Assembly (NCBI GenBank): GCA_002328625.1
Contig: DCVC01000184.1
Coordinates: forward strand, 1 to 12,122
DNA length: 12,122 nt
Reading direction: 5' to 3'
Source: Bacteroidales bacterium UBA2198
GTDB lineage: Bacteria > Bacteroidota > Bacteroidia > Bacteroidales > VadinHA17
A program made the translations under genes and the position numbers. Below the pieces are notes generated by a model. It was not told the DNA's origin. It saw nothing but the letters and a program-made list of their open reading frames with translations, and made no database searches. Below are positions 1 to 8,098 of this stretch, piece after piece; positions within the stretch are counted from its first letter, which is position 1, and each line of letters begins with the position of its first letter.

Positions 1-983
1 GACTGTTTGCCAAGAGCATATTTTCTTTTTCTTCCAAACCGTTCAGGAAGAAGGTTATTATAATAGAGGTTATCTTTACTGTCACCGTCGGCATGTACCC
101 CCGAGGTTTGCGTAAAAACATTTTCTCCCACAATGGGCTTATTCACCGGGATTCTTATACCACTGAATGTTTCAATAAGTTTACTTGCCTTTATTATCTC
201 GCATTCCACAACTCCGGTTTCTGCTGCAAGCTGATCGTGCAAGACCCCTATAACACTGGAAAGAGGCGCATTTCCTGCTCTTTCACCCAATCCATTGATG
301 GTAGTATGAACCCCTTTTATCCCTGCCCTGACTGCTGAAAAGACATTAGCCACTGCCAGGTCATAATCGTTATGTGGATGAAAATCAAAATGTAATGATG
401 GATATCTGTCAATTATTTTCCGGCAAAAAGCGTAAGTCTGCACCGGATTGAGTATTCCGAGAGTGTCAGGGAGCATGAATCTTTTCACTCTTTCATCCTT
501 TAATGAATCAAGCATATAAAGAACATATTCTTCGGAATTCAACATTCCGTTCGACCAGTCCTCGAGATAAATATTTACCTGCATATTCTGTGATTCAGCT
601 TTTGTAATGATCTCTTTAATGTCGCTTACATGTTGTCCGGGAGTTTTTCTTAACTGCTTCTCAAGATGCCTGAGAGATCCCTTGCAAAGCAGATTTATCA
701 CTTTTCCACCGGCATCCCTTATCCAGTTGATTGATATATCTCCATCGACAAATCCCAGTACTTCAATCTTGTCCTGGCAACCATTCAGATATGCCCATTC
801 GGTCATTTTTCTGAGGGCCTCAAATTCTCCTGAAGAGACGCGTGCAGAAGCGACTTCAATGCGGTCAACCTTCACATCTCTGAGAAGGAGCGTGGCAATA
901 TGCAGTTTCTCAAGCGGAGAATAAGAAACACCCTGTGTTTGTTCTCCGTCCCTGAGGGTAGTATCCATTATTTCGATTCTCAT
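1..983 (-). CDS. 2-isopropylmalate synthase / citramalate synthase family enzyme (second LeuA-like protein), 3' part missing
   Basis: Last gene of the operon visible here; it is cut by the left edge after 327 codons, so the rest of the protein lies outside. It belongs to the DRE-TIM metallolyase family, which condenses acetyl-CoA with a 2-oxo acid. Visible motifs are DTTLRDGEQ at residues 7-15 (Arg and Asp of the active site), the metal-binding segment FHPHNDYDLAVAN near residues 202-214, NGLGERAGNAPL near 230-241 and SGVHADGD near 293-300. The end of the visible part, RKRKYALGKQ, leads into the linker before the usual regulatory domain. The start ATG lies one base after the leuD stop (TGA G ATG), so translation is probably coupled. 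It clearly differs from the LeuA encoded at 3021-4514. Its substrate could be 2-oxoisovalerate or pyruvate (citramalate route to isoleucine); the visible sequence does not settle this. Confidence 0.88.
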   Translation of the reverse strand, partial: MRIEIMDTTLRDGEQTQGVSYSPLEKLHIATLLLRDVKVDRIEVASARVSSGEFEALRKMTEWAYLNGCQDKIEVLGFVDGDISINWIRDAGGKVINLLCKGSLRHLEKQLRKTPGQHVSDIKEIITKAESQNMQVNIYLEDWSNGMLNSEEYVLYMLDSLKDERVKRFMLPDTLGILNPVQTYAFCRKIIDRYPSLHFDFHPHNDYDLAVANVFSAVRAGIKGVHTTINGLGERAGNAPLSSVIGVLHDQLAAETGVVECEIIKASKLIETFSGIRIPVNKPIVGENVFTQTSGVHADGDSKDNLYYNNLLPERFGRKRKYALGKQ

Positions 984-984
984 C

Positions 985-1581
985 TCAGACTCTTTTTTTG
1001 GTTTCAAAAGAAATAATAAGATCCTTAATTCCAAGCAGATATTCAATATCGTCAAGTCCTTTAAGAAGGCACTCTTTCTTATAAGGATTCACTTCAAATG
1101 TGAATGACCTTGCTGTTGCTAGTACTGTAAATAATTGATTTTCAAGATCAATTCTGACGATTGTTTCAGGCTTTTTTTCGATCAGGTAAAGAAGATCTCT
1201 CAGGAATTTCTCAGGTACTACAACCGGAAGAAGTCCATTGTTAAGGGCGTTGTTTTTAAATATATCGGCAAAAAAGCTTGACACGACAACCCTGAATCCA
1301 TAGTCAAAAATTGCCCAGACAGCATGTTCACGACTCGACCCGCTTCCAAAATTCTTTCCTGCTACCAGTACTTTACCGGTATATTTTGGATTATTCAGAG
1401 CAAACTCTGTGACAGACTGTCCCGATTTATCATATCTCCAGTCGCGAAAAAGATTGTCACCGAATCCTTCTCTTGATGTGGCACTCAGGAACCTGGCAGG
1501 GATTATCTGGTCGGTATCCACATTATCCAAAGGCAAGGGGACGCAGGTTGATTCAAGAATATCAAATTTCTCTTTTGACAT
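985..1581 (-). CDS. leuD: 3-isopropylmalate dehydratase small subunit LeuD
   Basis: Small (swivelling domain) subunit of isopropylmalate isomerase, which converts 2-isopropylmalate to 3-isopropylmalate in leucine synthesis; it works as a heterodimer with LeuC in the cytoplasm. The protein has 198 residues, close to the usual 200. The N-terminal part contains PLPLDNVDTDQIIPARF (residues 15-31), a family hallmark, and the substrate-loop motif NFGSGSSREHAVWA lies at 77-90. The start at 1581 follows the leuC stop by 21 bases, and the stop lies one base before the next gene. If the downstream paralog is a citramalate synthase, LeuCD would also act on citramalate, as is known for methanogen and Leptospira pathways. 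Confidence 0.97.
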   Translation of the reverse strand: MSKEKFDILESTCVPLPLDNVDTDQIIPARFLSATSREGFGDNLFRDWRYDKSGQSVTEFALNNPKYTGKVLVAGKNFGSGSSREHAVWAIFDYGFRVVVSSFFADIFKNNALNNGLLPVVVPEKFLRDLLYLIEKKPETIVRIDLENQLFTVLATARSFTFEVNPYKKECLLKGLDDIEYLLGIKDLIISFETKKRV

Positions 1582-1602
1582 ATACTTTGTGCTAAGGTTC
1601 TG

Positions 1603-3006
1603 TTAATCAATAAATTCACGCGGGTCAGTAATCCTGCCGGTTATTGCTGATGCGGCTGCAGTAAGCGGGCTGGCCAGGAGTGTTCTTGCTCCCTGTCCCT
1701 GCCGGCCTTCAAAATTCCTGTTCGAGGTTGAAATGGCATATTTACCTTCAGGTATCTTGTCCTCGTTCATGGCAAGGCATGATGAACATCCCGGTTGCCT
1801 CAGTTCAAATCCGGCTTTGTTGAGGATGTTTTTCAGTCCCTCATCAACAGCCTGTTTTTCAACCATTTTAGATCCGGGAACAATTAAAGCCGTAATATTC
1901 GGTGCTTTATTTTTCCCTTCTACCATTCCGGCGAATGCTCTTATATCCTCAATTCTTCCGTTGGTGCAGCTTCCAAGAAAGACATAATCTATTGGATGAC
2001 CGATCATTTTCATCCCGGGGATGAATCCCATATAATCCAGTGATTTAACAAAGGAAACGGATTCTTCGGGATTAACATCATCAGTGGATGGAATTGAATC
2101 ATCAATAGCTATTGCCATTCCCGGATTGGTACCAAAAGTAATCATGGGTCTGATAAGGTCTGCATTAAACTCAAGTTCCCTGTCAAATGCTGCACCAGGA
2201 TCACTTTTAAGTACAGCCTGATCATACAGGAATGTTTCCCTGCCAGTTTTATTTAAAAGAAAAGGATGGTTTTCAAGGTACTTAAAAGTGATCTCATCAG
2301 GAGCTGTCAGTCCTCCACGTGCACCCATCTCAATACTCATATTACAGATTGTCATCCTTGCCTCCATACTAAGCTCCCTGACAACTGATCCTGCATACTC
2401 AACAAAGTATCCCGTAGCACCGCCGGTTGAGACCTGAGAGATTATATACATTATAATATCCTTTGATGTTACTCCTTTTTGCAGCCTGCCATTGATATTT
2501 ATCCTCATCTTTTTTGGTTTAGGCTGAAGGATGCATTGTGTTGCGAGAACCATCTCAACTTCGCTTGTGCCTATACCGAAAGCTATCGTGCCAAATGCAC
2601 CGTGCGTTGAAGTATGGCTGTCACCACAGACAATTGTCATTCCGGGGCGTGTGTATCCCAGTTCCGGACCAATGACATGTACAATGCCATTTTTAGGGTG
2701 ATTAAGCCCAAAGAATTCTATACCATAGTTTTTACAGTTTTCAGCCAGCTTCTCAACCTGTTTCCTTGAGAGTTCATCTCTGATGGGCAGCTCCTGATCG
2801 ATGGTTGGAATATTATGGTCGGCAACAGCCAGGGTTTTTTCAGGTCTGAATACAGGTATGCCTCTTTGTTTCAAACCGTTAAAAGACTGGGGGCTGGTAA
2901 CCTCATGAATATAATGCTGATCTATATACAGCACATCCGGCCCTCCCACGATTGATTTAACTACATGAGCATCCCATATTTTATCAAAAAGCGTCTTTGG
3001 TTCCAT
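1603..3006 (-). CDS. leuC: 3-isopropylmalate dehydratase large subunit LeuC
   Basis: Large subunit of isopropylmalate isomerase, an aconitase-superfamily enzyme carrying a [4Fe-4S] cluster. The 467 residues match the usual length (about 466). The three cluster cysteines are Cys347 in LGSCTNGR and Cys407 and Cys410 in QPGCSSC. Other family motifs are VADHN at 61-65, CGDSHTSTHGAFG at 127-139 and GRQGQGARTLLASP near 434-447. It sits 14 bases downstream of leuA and 21 bases upstream of leuD, so the two subunits are made together. No truncation or missing key residue is seen. Confidence 0.98.
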   Translation of the reverse strand: MEPKTLFDKIWDAHVVKSIVGGPDVLYIDQHYIHEVTSPQSFNGLKQRGIPVFRPEKTLAVADHNIPTIDQELPIRDELSRKQVEKLAENCKNYGIEFFGLNHPKNGIVHVIGPELGYTRPGMTIVCGDSHTSTHGAFGTIAFGIGTSEVEMVLATQCILQPKPKKMRININGRLQKGVTSKDIIMYIISQVSTGGATGYFVEYAGSVVRELSMEARMTICNMSIEMGARGGLTAPDEITFKYLENHPFLLNKTGRETFLYDQAVLKSDPGAAFDRELEFNADLIRPMITFGTNPGMAIAIDDSIPSTDDVNPEESVSFVKSLDYMGFIPGMKMIGHPIDYVFLGSCTNGRIEDIRAFAGMVEGKNKAPNITALIVPGSKMVEKQAVDEGLKNILNKAGFELRQPGCSSCLAMNEDKIPEGKYAISTSNRNFEGRQGQGARTLLASPLTAAASAITGRITDPREFID

Positions 3007-3020
3007 CGGGAGTTTCCGGG

Positions 3021-4514
3021 TTATTTTATTTTTGAGATTGCATCAATAAATGCCTCGACAGAAGCCGTAATTATATCTGTATTGGCTGAGAATCCATAAT
3101 ATGTTTTGCCTTCGTGTTCAATCTGGATATGTACCTTGCCAATATCATCACTCCCTTTAGTAATTGCCTGGATAAGGAACTCTTCCAGGTGCACGGTTTT
3201 GCTTATAAGGTGTCTGACGGCTGTAAATGCGGCATCAATGGGTCCGTTCCCTGACGCAGTTGACGTGTGAACCTCTCCATTGATCCTGATACCTACTGTC
3301 GCAACCGGTATTGCAGATTTTCCACATGTGACCTGCAACAGCTCAAGTTTAAGAGCTTTTTCACCTAAAAACACCTGGCCGGAAAGGATCCGGATATCCT
3401 CATCGTTTATCTCTTTCTTTTTATCTGCCAGAAGCAGAAAACGATGATAAATATCATCCAGTTCCTCCTTGCCAAACTTGAATCCCAGCATTTCGAGCCG
3501 ATGATTAAGAGCAGCCCTGCCACTGCGGGCCGTCAGGATGATTGATGATTCTTTGACTCCAACTTCGTGAGGGTCAATAATTTCGTAGTTTTCCCTGTTT
3601 TTAAGTACACCATCCTGGTGAATGCCTGATGAATGGGCAAATGCATTCCTTCCGACAATCGCTTTATTTGCCTGCACAGGCATGCTCATCAACGTGGAGA
3701 CCAGCCTGCTTGTGCTGAATATAAGTTTGGAGTTTATATCTGTTTTTAGATTCAGGGTATGATGACTTTTTATTATCATCGCAACCTCTTCAAGCGAAGT
3801 ATTGCCTGCTCTCTCTCCAATCCCGTTAATCGTAACCTCAACCTGCCTTGCTCCGTTTATAACTCCCATCATTGTATTTGCGGTAGCCATGCCAAGATCG
3901 TTGTGGCAGTGAGTTGATATTGTTGCCCTGTTGATATTAGGAACGTTTTCTTTCAGGTATCTTATCTTTGCGCCATACTCCTCAGGCAGACAATATCCTG
4001 TAGTGTCAGGGATGTTAACCACTGTAGCTCCGGCTTTAATAACCGCCTCAATTACTCTGGCAAGGTATTCATTCTCGCTCCTTCCTGCATCTTCAGCATA
4101 AAACTCCACGTCATCGACAAATTTCTTAGCGTACTTCACTGCATCAACAGCCCTTCTGATGATCTCCTCCGGAGTGGTTTTGATTTTATATTTTATGTGA
4201 AAAGGCGATGTGCCGATACCTGTATGGATCCTTTTATTTTTTGCGTACTGAAGAGCTTCTGCAGCAGCTTCAATATCTTTTTTGACTGCCCTTGTCAAAG
4301 CGCAGATAACAGGATTTGAAATGGCTTTAGATATTTCCACAACTGATCTGAAGTCTCCAGGGCTTGATACGGGAAACCCAGCTTCAATGACATCAACACC
4401 CAGGGCTTCGAGGGCCTGAGCTACTTCAATCTTTTCAATTGTGTTTAACTGGCATCCCGGAACCTGTTCCCCGTCCCTGAGTGTTGTATCAAAAATAATT
4501 ACCTTATCTTCCAT
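3021..4514 (-). CDS. leuA: 2-isopropylmalate synthase LeuA
   Basis: First enzyme of the leucine branch: it condenses acetyl-CoA with 2-oxoisovalerate. The 497 residues contain the catalytic TIM barrel with DTTLRDGEQVPG (residues 9-20), the metal-binding HCHNDLGMATAN (202-213) and NGIGERAGNTSLEE (230-243), then SSGIHQDG (295-302). The C-terminal LeuA dimer/allosteric domain occupies roughly 370-497 and includes SGNGPIDAAF (421-430), the region that in characterised LeuA proteins forms the leucine feedback site. Feedback inhibition by leucine is therefore likely. It lies 42 bases after ilvC and 14 before leuC. This is the canonical copy; a divergent paralog ends the visible part of the operon. 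Confidence 0.97.
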   Translation of the reverse strand: MEDKVIIFDTTLRDGEQVPGCQLNTIEKIEVAQALEALGVDVIEAGFPVSSPGDFRSVVEISKAISNPVICALTRAVKKDIEAAAEALQYAKNKRIHTGIGTSPFHIKYKIKTTPEEIIRRAVDAVKYAKKFVDDVEFYAEDAGRSENEYLARVIEAVIKAGATVVNIPDTTGYCLPEEYGAKIRYLKENVPNINRATISTHCHNDLGMATANTMMGVINGARQVEVTINGIGERAGNTSLEEVAMIIKSHHTLNLKTDINSKLIFSTSRLVSTLMSMPVQANKAIVGRNAFAHSSGIHQDGVLKNRENYEIIDPHEVGVKESSIILTARSGRAALNHRLEMLGFKFGKEELDDIYHRFLLLADKKKEINDEDIRILSGQVFLGEKALKLELLQVTCGKSAIPVATVGIRINGEVHTSTASGNGPIDAAFTAVRHLISKTVHLEEFLIQAITKGSDDIGKVHIQIEHEGKTYYGFSANTDIITASVEAFIDAISKIK

Positions 4515-4556
4515 AATTCAGCTTATTTAATGCTTATTGATTTTAGACTATCAACT

Positions 4557-5606
4557 TCATTTATTCGAAGGTCTGAGCTTTCTGACAGCAGCTCCGGCTC
4601 TCCAGAGTTCAGAGTTGCCAAGCTCTTTCAGCTCGGCATCCAGCAATTCTTTATAGTTTGGTGCACCGGTAGATTTAAGTACTCTTATGCACTCTTCACC
4701 TGACTTTACTCTTTTATACAATTCTTTAAAAACAGGCAGGGTGGCATCTTTGAATTTAGGACGCCAGTCGAGTGCTCCCCTCTGAGCTGTTGCACTGCAA
4801 TTGGCGTACATCCAGTCCATCCCTTTTTCATCGACCAGGCGTATAAGGCTCTGTGTCAATTCCTCTACCGTCTCGTTAAATGCTTCGGAAGGAGAGTGGC
4901 CGTTTTCGCGCAAAACCTGGTACTGGGCATCCATTATACCTGCCAGCGCCCCCATCAGGACTCCTCTTTCGCCTGTGAGATCACTGAAGACCTCCTTCTC
5001 AAATGTTGTGGGGAAAAGATACCCTGAACCAATGGCAATCCCCAGAGCTATTGTCCTGTCGGATGCTTTACCAGTATAATCCTGAAATACAGAATAACTT
5101 GAATTAATACCTGCGCCGGCAAGAAAGTTTCTTCTCACACTGGTTCCGGAACCTTTTGGAGCACAAAGTATTACATCAATATCAGGAGGAGGGATAACGC
5201 CTGTATGGTCTTTATAAGTGATAGAAAATCCATGAGAGAAATAAAGAGCGTTCCCCGTCAACAGGCAGGGTTTAATTCTCGGCCACAAAATACGCTGAGC
5301 CGCATCTGATACAAGATATTGAATTATTGTTCCTTTTGATGCGGCTTCTTCAACAGGAAAAAGTGTTTTGCCGGGAACAAAACCATCTGCAACGGCCTTA
5401 TCCCAATCGACTTTGAACTCGGGTGCCTGTCCGACAATAACATTAACTCCATTGTCTCTCATATTCATTGCCTGAGCCGGTCCCTGAACGCCATATCCTA
5501 TTACCGCAACTACTTCGTTTTTAAGTACCTCACGTGCTTTTGAAAGCGGGAACTCATCTCTTGTTACAACATCTTCGGGTATTCCTCCAAAATCGATTTT
5601 TGCCAT
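4557..5606 (-). CDS. ilvC: ketol-acid reductoisomerase (class I, fungal-like)
   Basis: Converts acetolactate and acetohydroxybutyrate to the dihydroxy acids by Mg-dependent isomerisation and NAD(P)H reduction. The N-terminal Rossmann fold has GYGVQG at residues 37-42. The catalytic residues expected for the family are present: His125 (FSHGF), Lys151 (APKGSG), Asp209 and Glu213 (SDLTGERG), Glu245 and Glu249 (NETVEEL) and Ser271 (CSATAQRG). The 349-residue length and motifs such as NGHSPSEAFNETVEE and the ending VRKLRP resemble recalled fungal Ilv5-type enzymes more than the short bacterial class I form. The cofactor loop, GQAPEFKVDWDKA (59-71), lacks the Arg/Ser pattern usual for NADPH binding. 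The gene lies 17 bases after ilvN. Confidence 0.97.
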   Translation of the reverse strand: MAKIDFGGIPEDVVTRDEFPLSKAREVLKNEVVAVIGYGVQGPAQAMNMRDNGVNVIVGQAPEFKVDWDKAVADGFVPGKTLFPVEEAASKGTIIQYLVSDAAQRILWPRIKPCLLTGNALYFSHGFSITYKDHTGVIPPPDIDVILCAPKGSGTSVRRNFLAGAGINSSYSVFQDYTGKASDRTIALGIAIGSGYLFPTTFEKEVFSDLTGERGVLMGALAGIMDAQYQVLRENGHSPSEAFNETVEELTQSLIRLVDEKGMDWMYANCSATAQRGALDWRPKFKDATLPVFKELYKRVKSGEECIRVLKSTGAPNYKELLDAELKELGNSELWRAGAAVRKLRPSNK

Positions 5607-5623
5607 GATAGAATTTATTTAGA

Positions 5624-6184
5624 TTAGTTATATATCTCAATTTTTTCAGGTGTATTTCTGTTAGCTTCGTCCATTTCCCTCAGATAAGCATTGAGTTCCT
5701 TAACCTGTTTTGTAATGGCAACTCTTCCTGATCGTACAAATTGAAGTACACCGCACGGTTCAAGCTTTTGCAGCAACTCAGTTATTTCTGATTTATGGCC
5801 TGTCTTTTCAATCACAATATATTCGGGAGATACCTCCAGGATGCGTGCATGATGAGCACGTACAACATTATCAATAACATTTCCTGACATCAATCCCTTG
5901 GTGGTCACTTTAAACAAAGCTATTTCCTGATATATGATTTCATCAGAGGTATGAACGAACACCTTCAGTACATCAACAAGCTTCTGCATCTGCCGTGCAA
6001 CTTTCTGAACCATCTCAGGTGTTGTTTTAACTACAAGGGTTAGCATTTGAACGCCTTTTACTGCAGATTCAGATGCAGTTATACTTTCGATGTTTATCTG
6101 TCTCCGCGTAAGAATTATAGTAATCTGACTGAGTATCCCTATATGATCCTCAGTAAAAAGCGAGATAGTGTATTCCTGTTTCAT
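5624..6184 (-). CDS. ilvN: acetolactate synthase small (regulatory) subunit
   Basis: Regulatory subunit of acetohydroxyacid synthase; it stimulates the large subunit and confers valine feedback. The 186 residues comprise an N-terminal ACT domain (about 4-75; DHIGILSQ at 13-20 and RRQINIESI at 27-35, matching the effector-binding turn and NIESL motif of the family) and a C-terminal IlvN domain (about 85-160, ending in RSGRVAITK). It is somewhat longer than E. coli IlvH (163) because of a charged C-terminal tail. A start at 6184 gives the ACT domain from its first strand. A 111-base spacer separates it from ilvB, the longest gap in the operon. Confidence 0.95.
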   Translation of the reverse strand: MKQEYTISLFTEDHIGILSQITIILTRRQINIESITASESAVKGVQMLTLVVKTTPEMVQKVARQMQKLVDVLKVFVHTSDEIIYQEIALFKVTTKGLMSGNVIDNVVRAHHARILEVSPEYIVIEKTGHKSEITELLQKLEPCGVLQFVRSGRVAITKQVKELNAYLREMDEANRNTPEKIEIYN

Positions 6185-6295
6185 AATTACTTCATTTTTT
6201 TCTCTGTATAACTCCGGGCAATCTCTCCCGACAGACCGGGATCAGTTGTGTAAGTTCCTTATTAACAGAGATATTTTTTGTTCTTTTCTTCTTTA
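6185..6295 (-). other. structured ilvB-ilvN spacer
   Basis: This 111-base gap is unusually long for the operon. On the transcribed strand it can fold: CTCTGT (6270-6265) pairs with ACAGAG (6207-6202), extended by ATAA with TTAT after a two-base bulge, and encloses a small hairpin TCCCG/CGGGA (6241-6237 with 6230-6226). A further CCCG element at 6218-6215 could compete for the CGGG arm. There is no U-tract, so it is not an obvious terminator. A three-codon ATG AAG TAA sits two bases before the ilvN start. It might tune the IlvB:IlvN ratio or mark an mRNA processing site; this is inference. Confidence 0.35.
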
Positions 6296-8035
6296 TTAAT
6301 ATGTTAACCTTACTTCTGAAACTGAAGAGCCGGGTTCCACCATTGGAAGAACATTGGCTTCACTGTCAATAATAATATCAAGTAAATGCGGGCCATCTGC
6401 CGCCAGCATTTCGACAATTGCCTCATTAAGGACTTCTCGTTTGCTAACCTTCCTGGCCGGTATCCTGAATCCCTTGGCTATTGTTACAAAATCGGGATTA
6501 ACAAGTTCAGTGGAAGCATACCTCTTGTTGAAAAACATATCCTGCCACTGCCTTACCATTCCAAGGAATCCGTTGTTCAGGATAATTATTTTAACAGGGA
6601 TCCTGTAGTGAAGGATTGTTCCAAGTTCCTGTATGGTCATTTGAAAACCTCCGTCACCAAGGAATGCAATAACCTGTTTATCGGGTCTTCCTGTTTTGGC
6701 ACCGACCGCTGCCGGCAATCCAAAGCCCATAGTTCCCATACCTCCGCTAGTAACCAGGCTGTTAGGTTCGGTGAATTTGTAATACCTGGCAGCTGACATC
6801 TGATTCTGACCGACATCAGTAACAATGATAGCATCCCCTTTTGTCAGATCAGATACCATCCTGACCACTTCACCCATCTTGAGATTGCCTGTATCAGGCC
6901 TTGTCTCTGGTTTTATGACTTTTTCATATTCAGTTCTGTCACAGATCCTGAACTCTCTTATCCATTTCTCATAAGAGTTCTCTTTTACAAGGGGAATAAG
7001 TTGATTTAGTACCTCTTTTGCATCATTGTTTATTTCAAGATCCACTATGACATTCTTATTTATTTCAGCTTCATCGATCTCAATATGAATTATTCTTGCC
7101 TTCTTGGCATATTTCTTCAGATTTCCTGTTACCCGGTCATCAAATCGCATACCTATTGCAATAATAAGGTCTGCTTCATTTGTCAGAAGGTTTGCTGCGT
7201 AGTTGCCGTGCATACCAAGCATTCCTGCGTACAACCGGTGCCCGGACGGAAAGACAGAGAGCCCGAGTAGTGTCAATGCAACCGGCATGCCTGTTTTTTC
7301 GGCAAATTTCAGCAGCTCATTTTCTGCTCCGGAGAGAAGAACTCCATGTCCGGCGAGGATCAAAGGCTTTTCTGCATGGTTGATCATTATTGCCGCCGAC
7401 TCAATTGCACGTGTATGCAAAGGTATGTTTGGATTATAGCTCCTGATATAATTGCATTTATTATATCTGAATGTGAGCTTTTCTATCTGAGCATCCTTTG
7501 TTATATCAATTAATACGGGTCCGGGGCGACCTGACCTGGCTATATAGAAAGCTTTGGCAATTGTTTCCGGGATATCCTGTGCTTTCTTTACCTGTGAGTT
7601 CCACTTTGTGACAGGCATTGAGACGCCAAGAATGTCAGTTTCCTGAAAAGCATCAGTGCCAATCAGATCTGAGACTACCTGGGCTGTAATGAACACTACA
7701 GGAACGGAATCAAGAAAAGCGTTTGCAATGCCTGTTATCAGGTTAGTTGCTCCCGGTCCGGAGGTTGCAAAGCAGACACCAGGCTTTCTTGTCACCATTG
7801 CATAAGCCTGAGCTGCATGGGCTGCCCCCTGTTCATGACGTGTAAGAATATGGGTCAGTTTATGCTCAAAATCGAGCAATTTATCATAAACAGGCATTAT
7901 CGCTCCTCCCGGATAGCCAAAAATTGTATCAACACCCTCTTCGATCAGGCATCGTAAAAGAGCTTCAGCTCCTGAAATCTGATCCGAAACATCAGATTGT
8001 TTTACATTAAGATCAATTCTCTTTTCTGTTTTCAT
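6296..8035 (-). CDS. ilvB: acetolactate synthase large (catalytic) subunit
   Basis: Thiamine diphosphate and FAD-dependent enzyme making acetolactate or acetohydroxybutyrate. Numbered from the chosen start, the 579-residue protein has the N-terminal TPP domain with FGYPGGAIMPVYD (39-51) and catalytic Glu68 in RHEQGAAHAA. A central FAD-type domain follows, then the C-terminal TPP domain with GDGGFQMTIQEL (460-471) and LNN (486-488), which bind Mg and diphosphate. I chose the ATG at 8035 because it is preceded by an A-rich stretch (AAGAAAAAAATACTAT), typical of this group. An in-frame ATG at 8074 would add 13 residues but would put the start inside a G-rich spacer repeat. The gene follows ilvD by 60 bases. 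Confidence 0.96.
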   Translation of the reverse strand: MKTEKRIDLNVKQSDVSDQISGAEALLRCLIEEGVDTIFGYPGGAIMPVYDKLLDFEHKLTHILTRHEQGAAHAAQAYAMVTRKPGVCFATSGPGATNLITGIANAFLDSVPVVFITAQVVSDLIGTDAFQETDILGVSMPVTKWNSQVKKAQDIPETIAKAFYIARSGRPGPVLIDITKDAQIEKLTFRYNKCNYIRSYNPNIPLHTRAIESAAIMINHAEKPLILAGHGVLLSGAENELLKFAEKTGMPVALTLLGLSVFPSGHRLYAGMLGMHGNYAANLLTNEADLIIAIGMRFDDRVTGNLKKYAKKARIIHIEIDEAEINKNVIVDLEINNDAKEVLNQLIPLVKENSYEKWIREFRICDRTEYEKVIKPETRPDTGNLKMGEVVRMVSDLTKGDAIIVTDVGQNQMSAARYYKFTEPNSLVTSGGMGTMGFGLPAAVGAKTGRPDKQVIAFLGDGGFQMTIQELGTILHYRIPVKIIILNNGFLGMVRQWQDMFFNKRYASTELVNPDFVTIAKGFRIPARKVSKREVLNEAIVEMLAADGPHLLDIIIDSEANVLPMVEPGSSVSEVRLTY

Positions 8036-8042
8036 ATAGTAT

Positions 8043-8098
8043 TTTTTTCTTAACCACGGAATTGCCCTCTGCACTCAGTTCCCGGCCCTCAGCCCTCA
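8043..8098 (-). repeat. short GGGC-rich imperfect repeat after ilvD
   Basis: On the transcribed strand, the ilvD stop codon runs into TGAGGGCTGAGGGCCGGG and then a further CTGAGTGCAGAGGGC: three degenerate copies of a roughly eight-base unit (TGAGGGC or CAGAGGGC). A related purine-rich run follows the stop of the isomerase gene at 10302. The unit looks like a dispersed intergenic repeat, but the family is not recognised. Confidence 0.4.

Noticed and set aside
93..338. Plus-strand frame of 81 codons near the left edge
   Set aside because: It is a shadow of the second LeuA-like gene, whose minus-strand translation is motif-rich and continuous from 983 to the edge.
8036..8074. Earlier in-frame ATG of ilvB giving 13 extra residues
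   Set aside because: The extension lies in the GGGC-rich spacer and lacks the A-rich start context; the ATG at 8035 has it and gives the normal family length.
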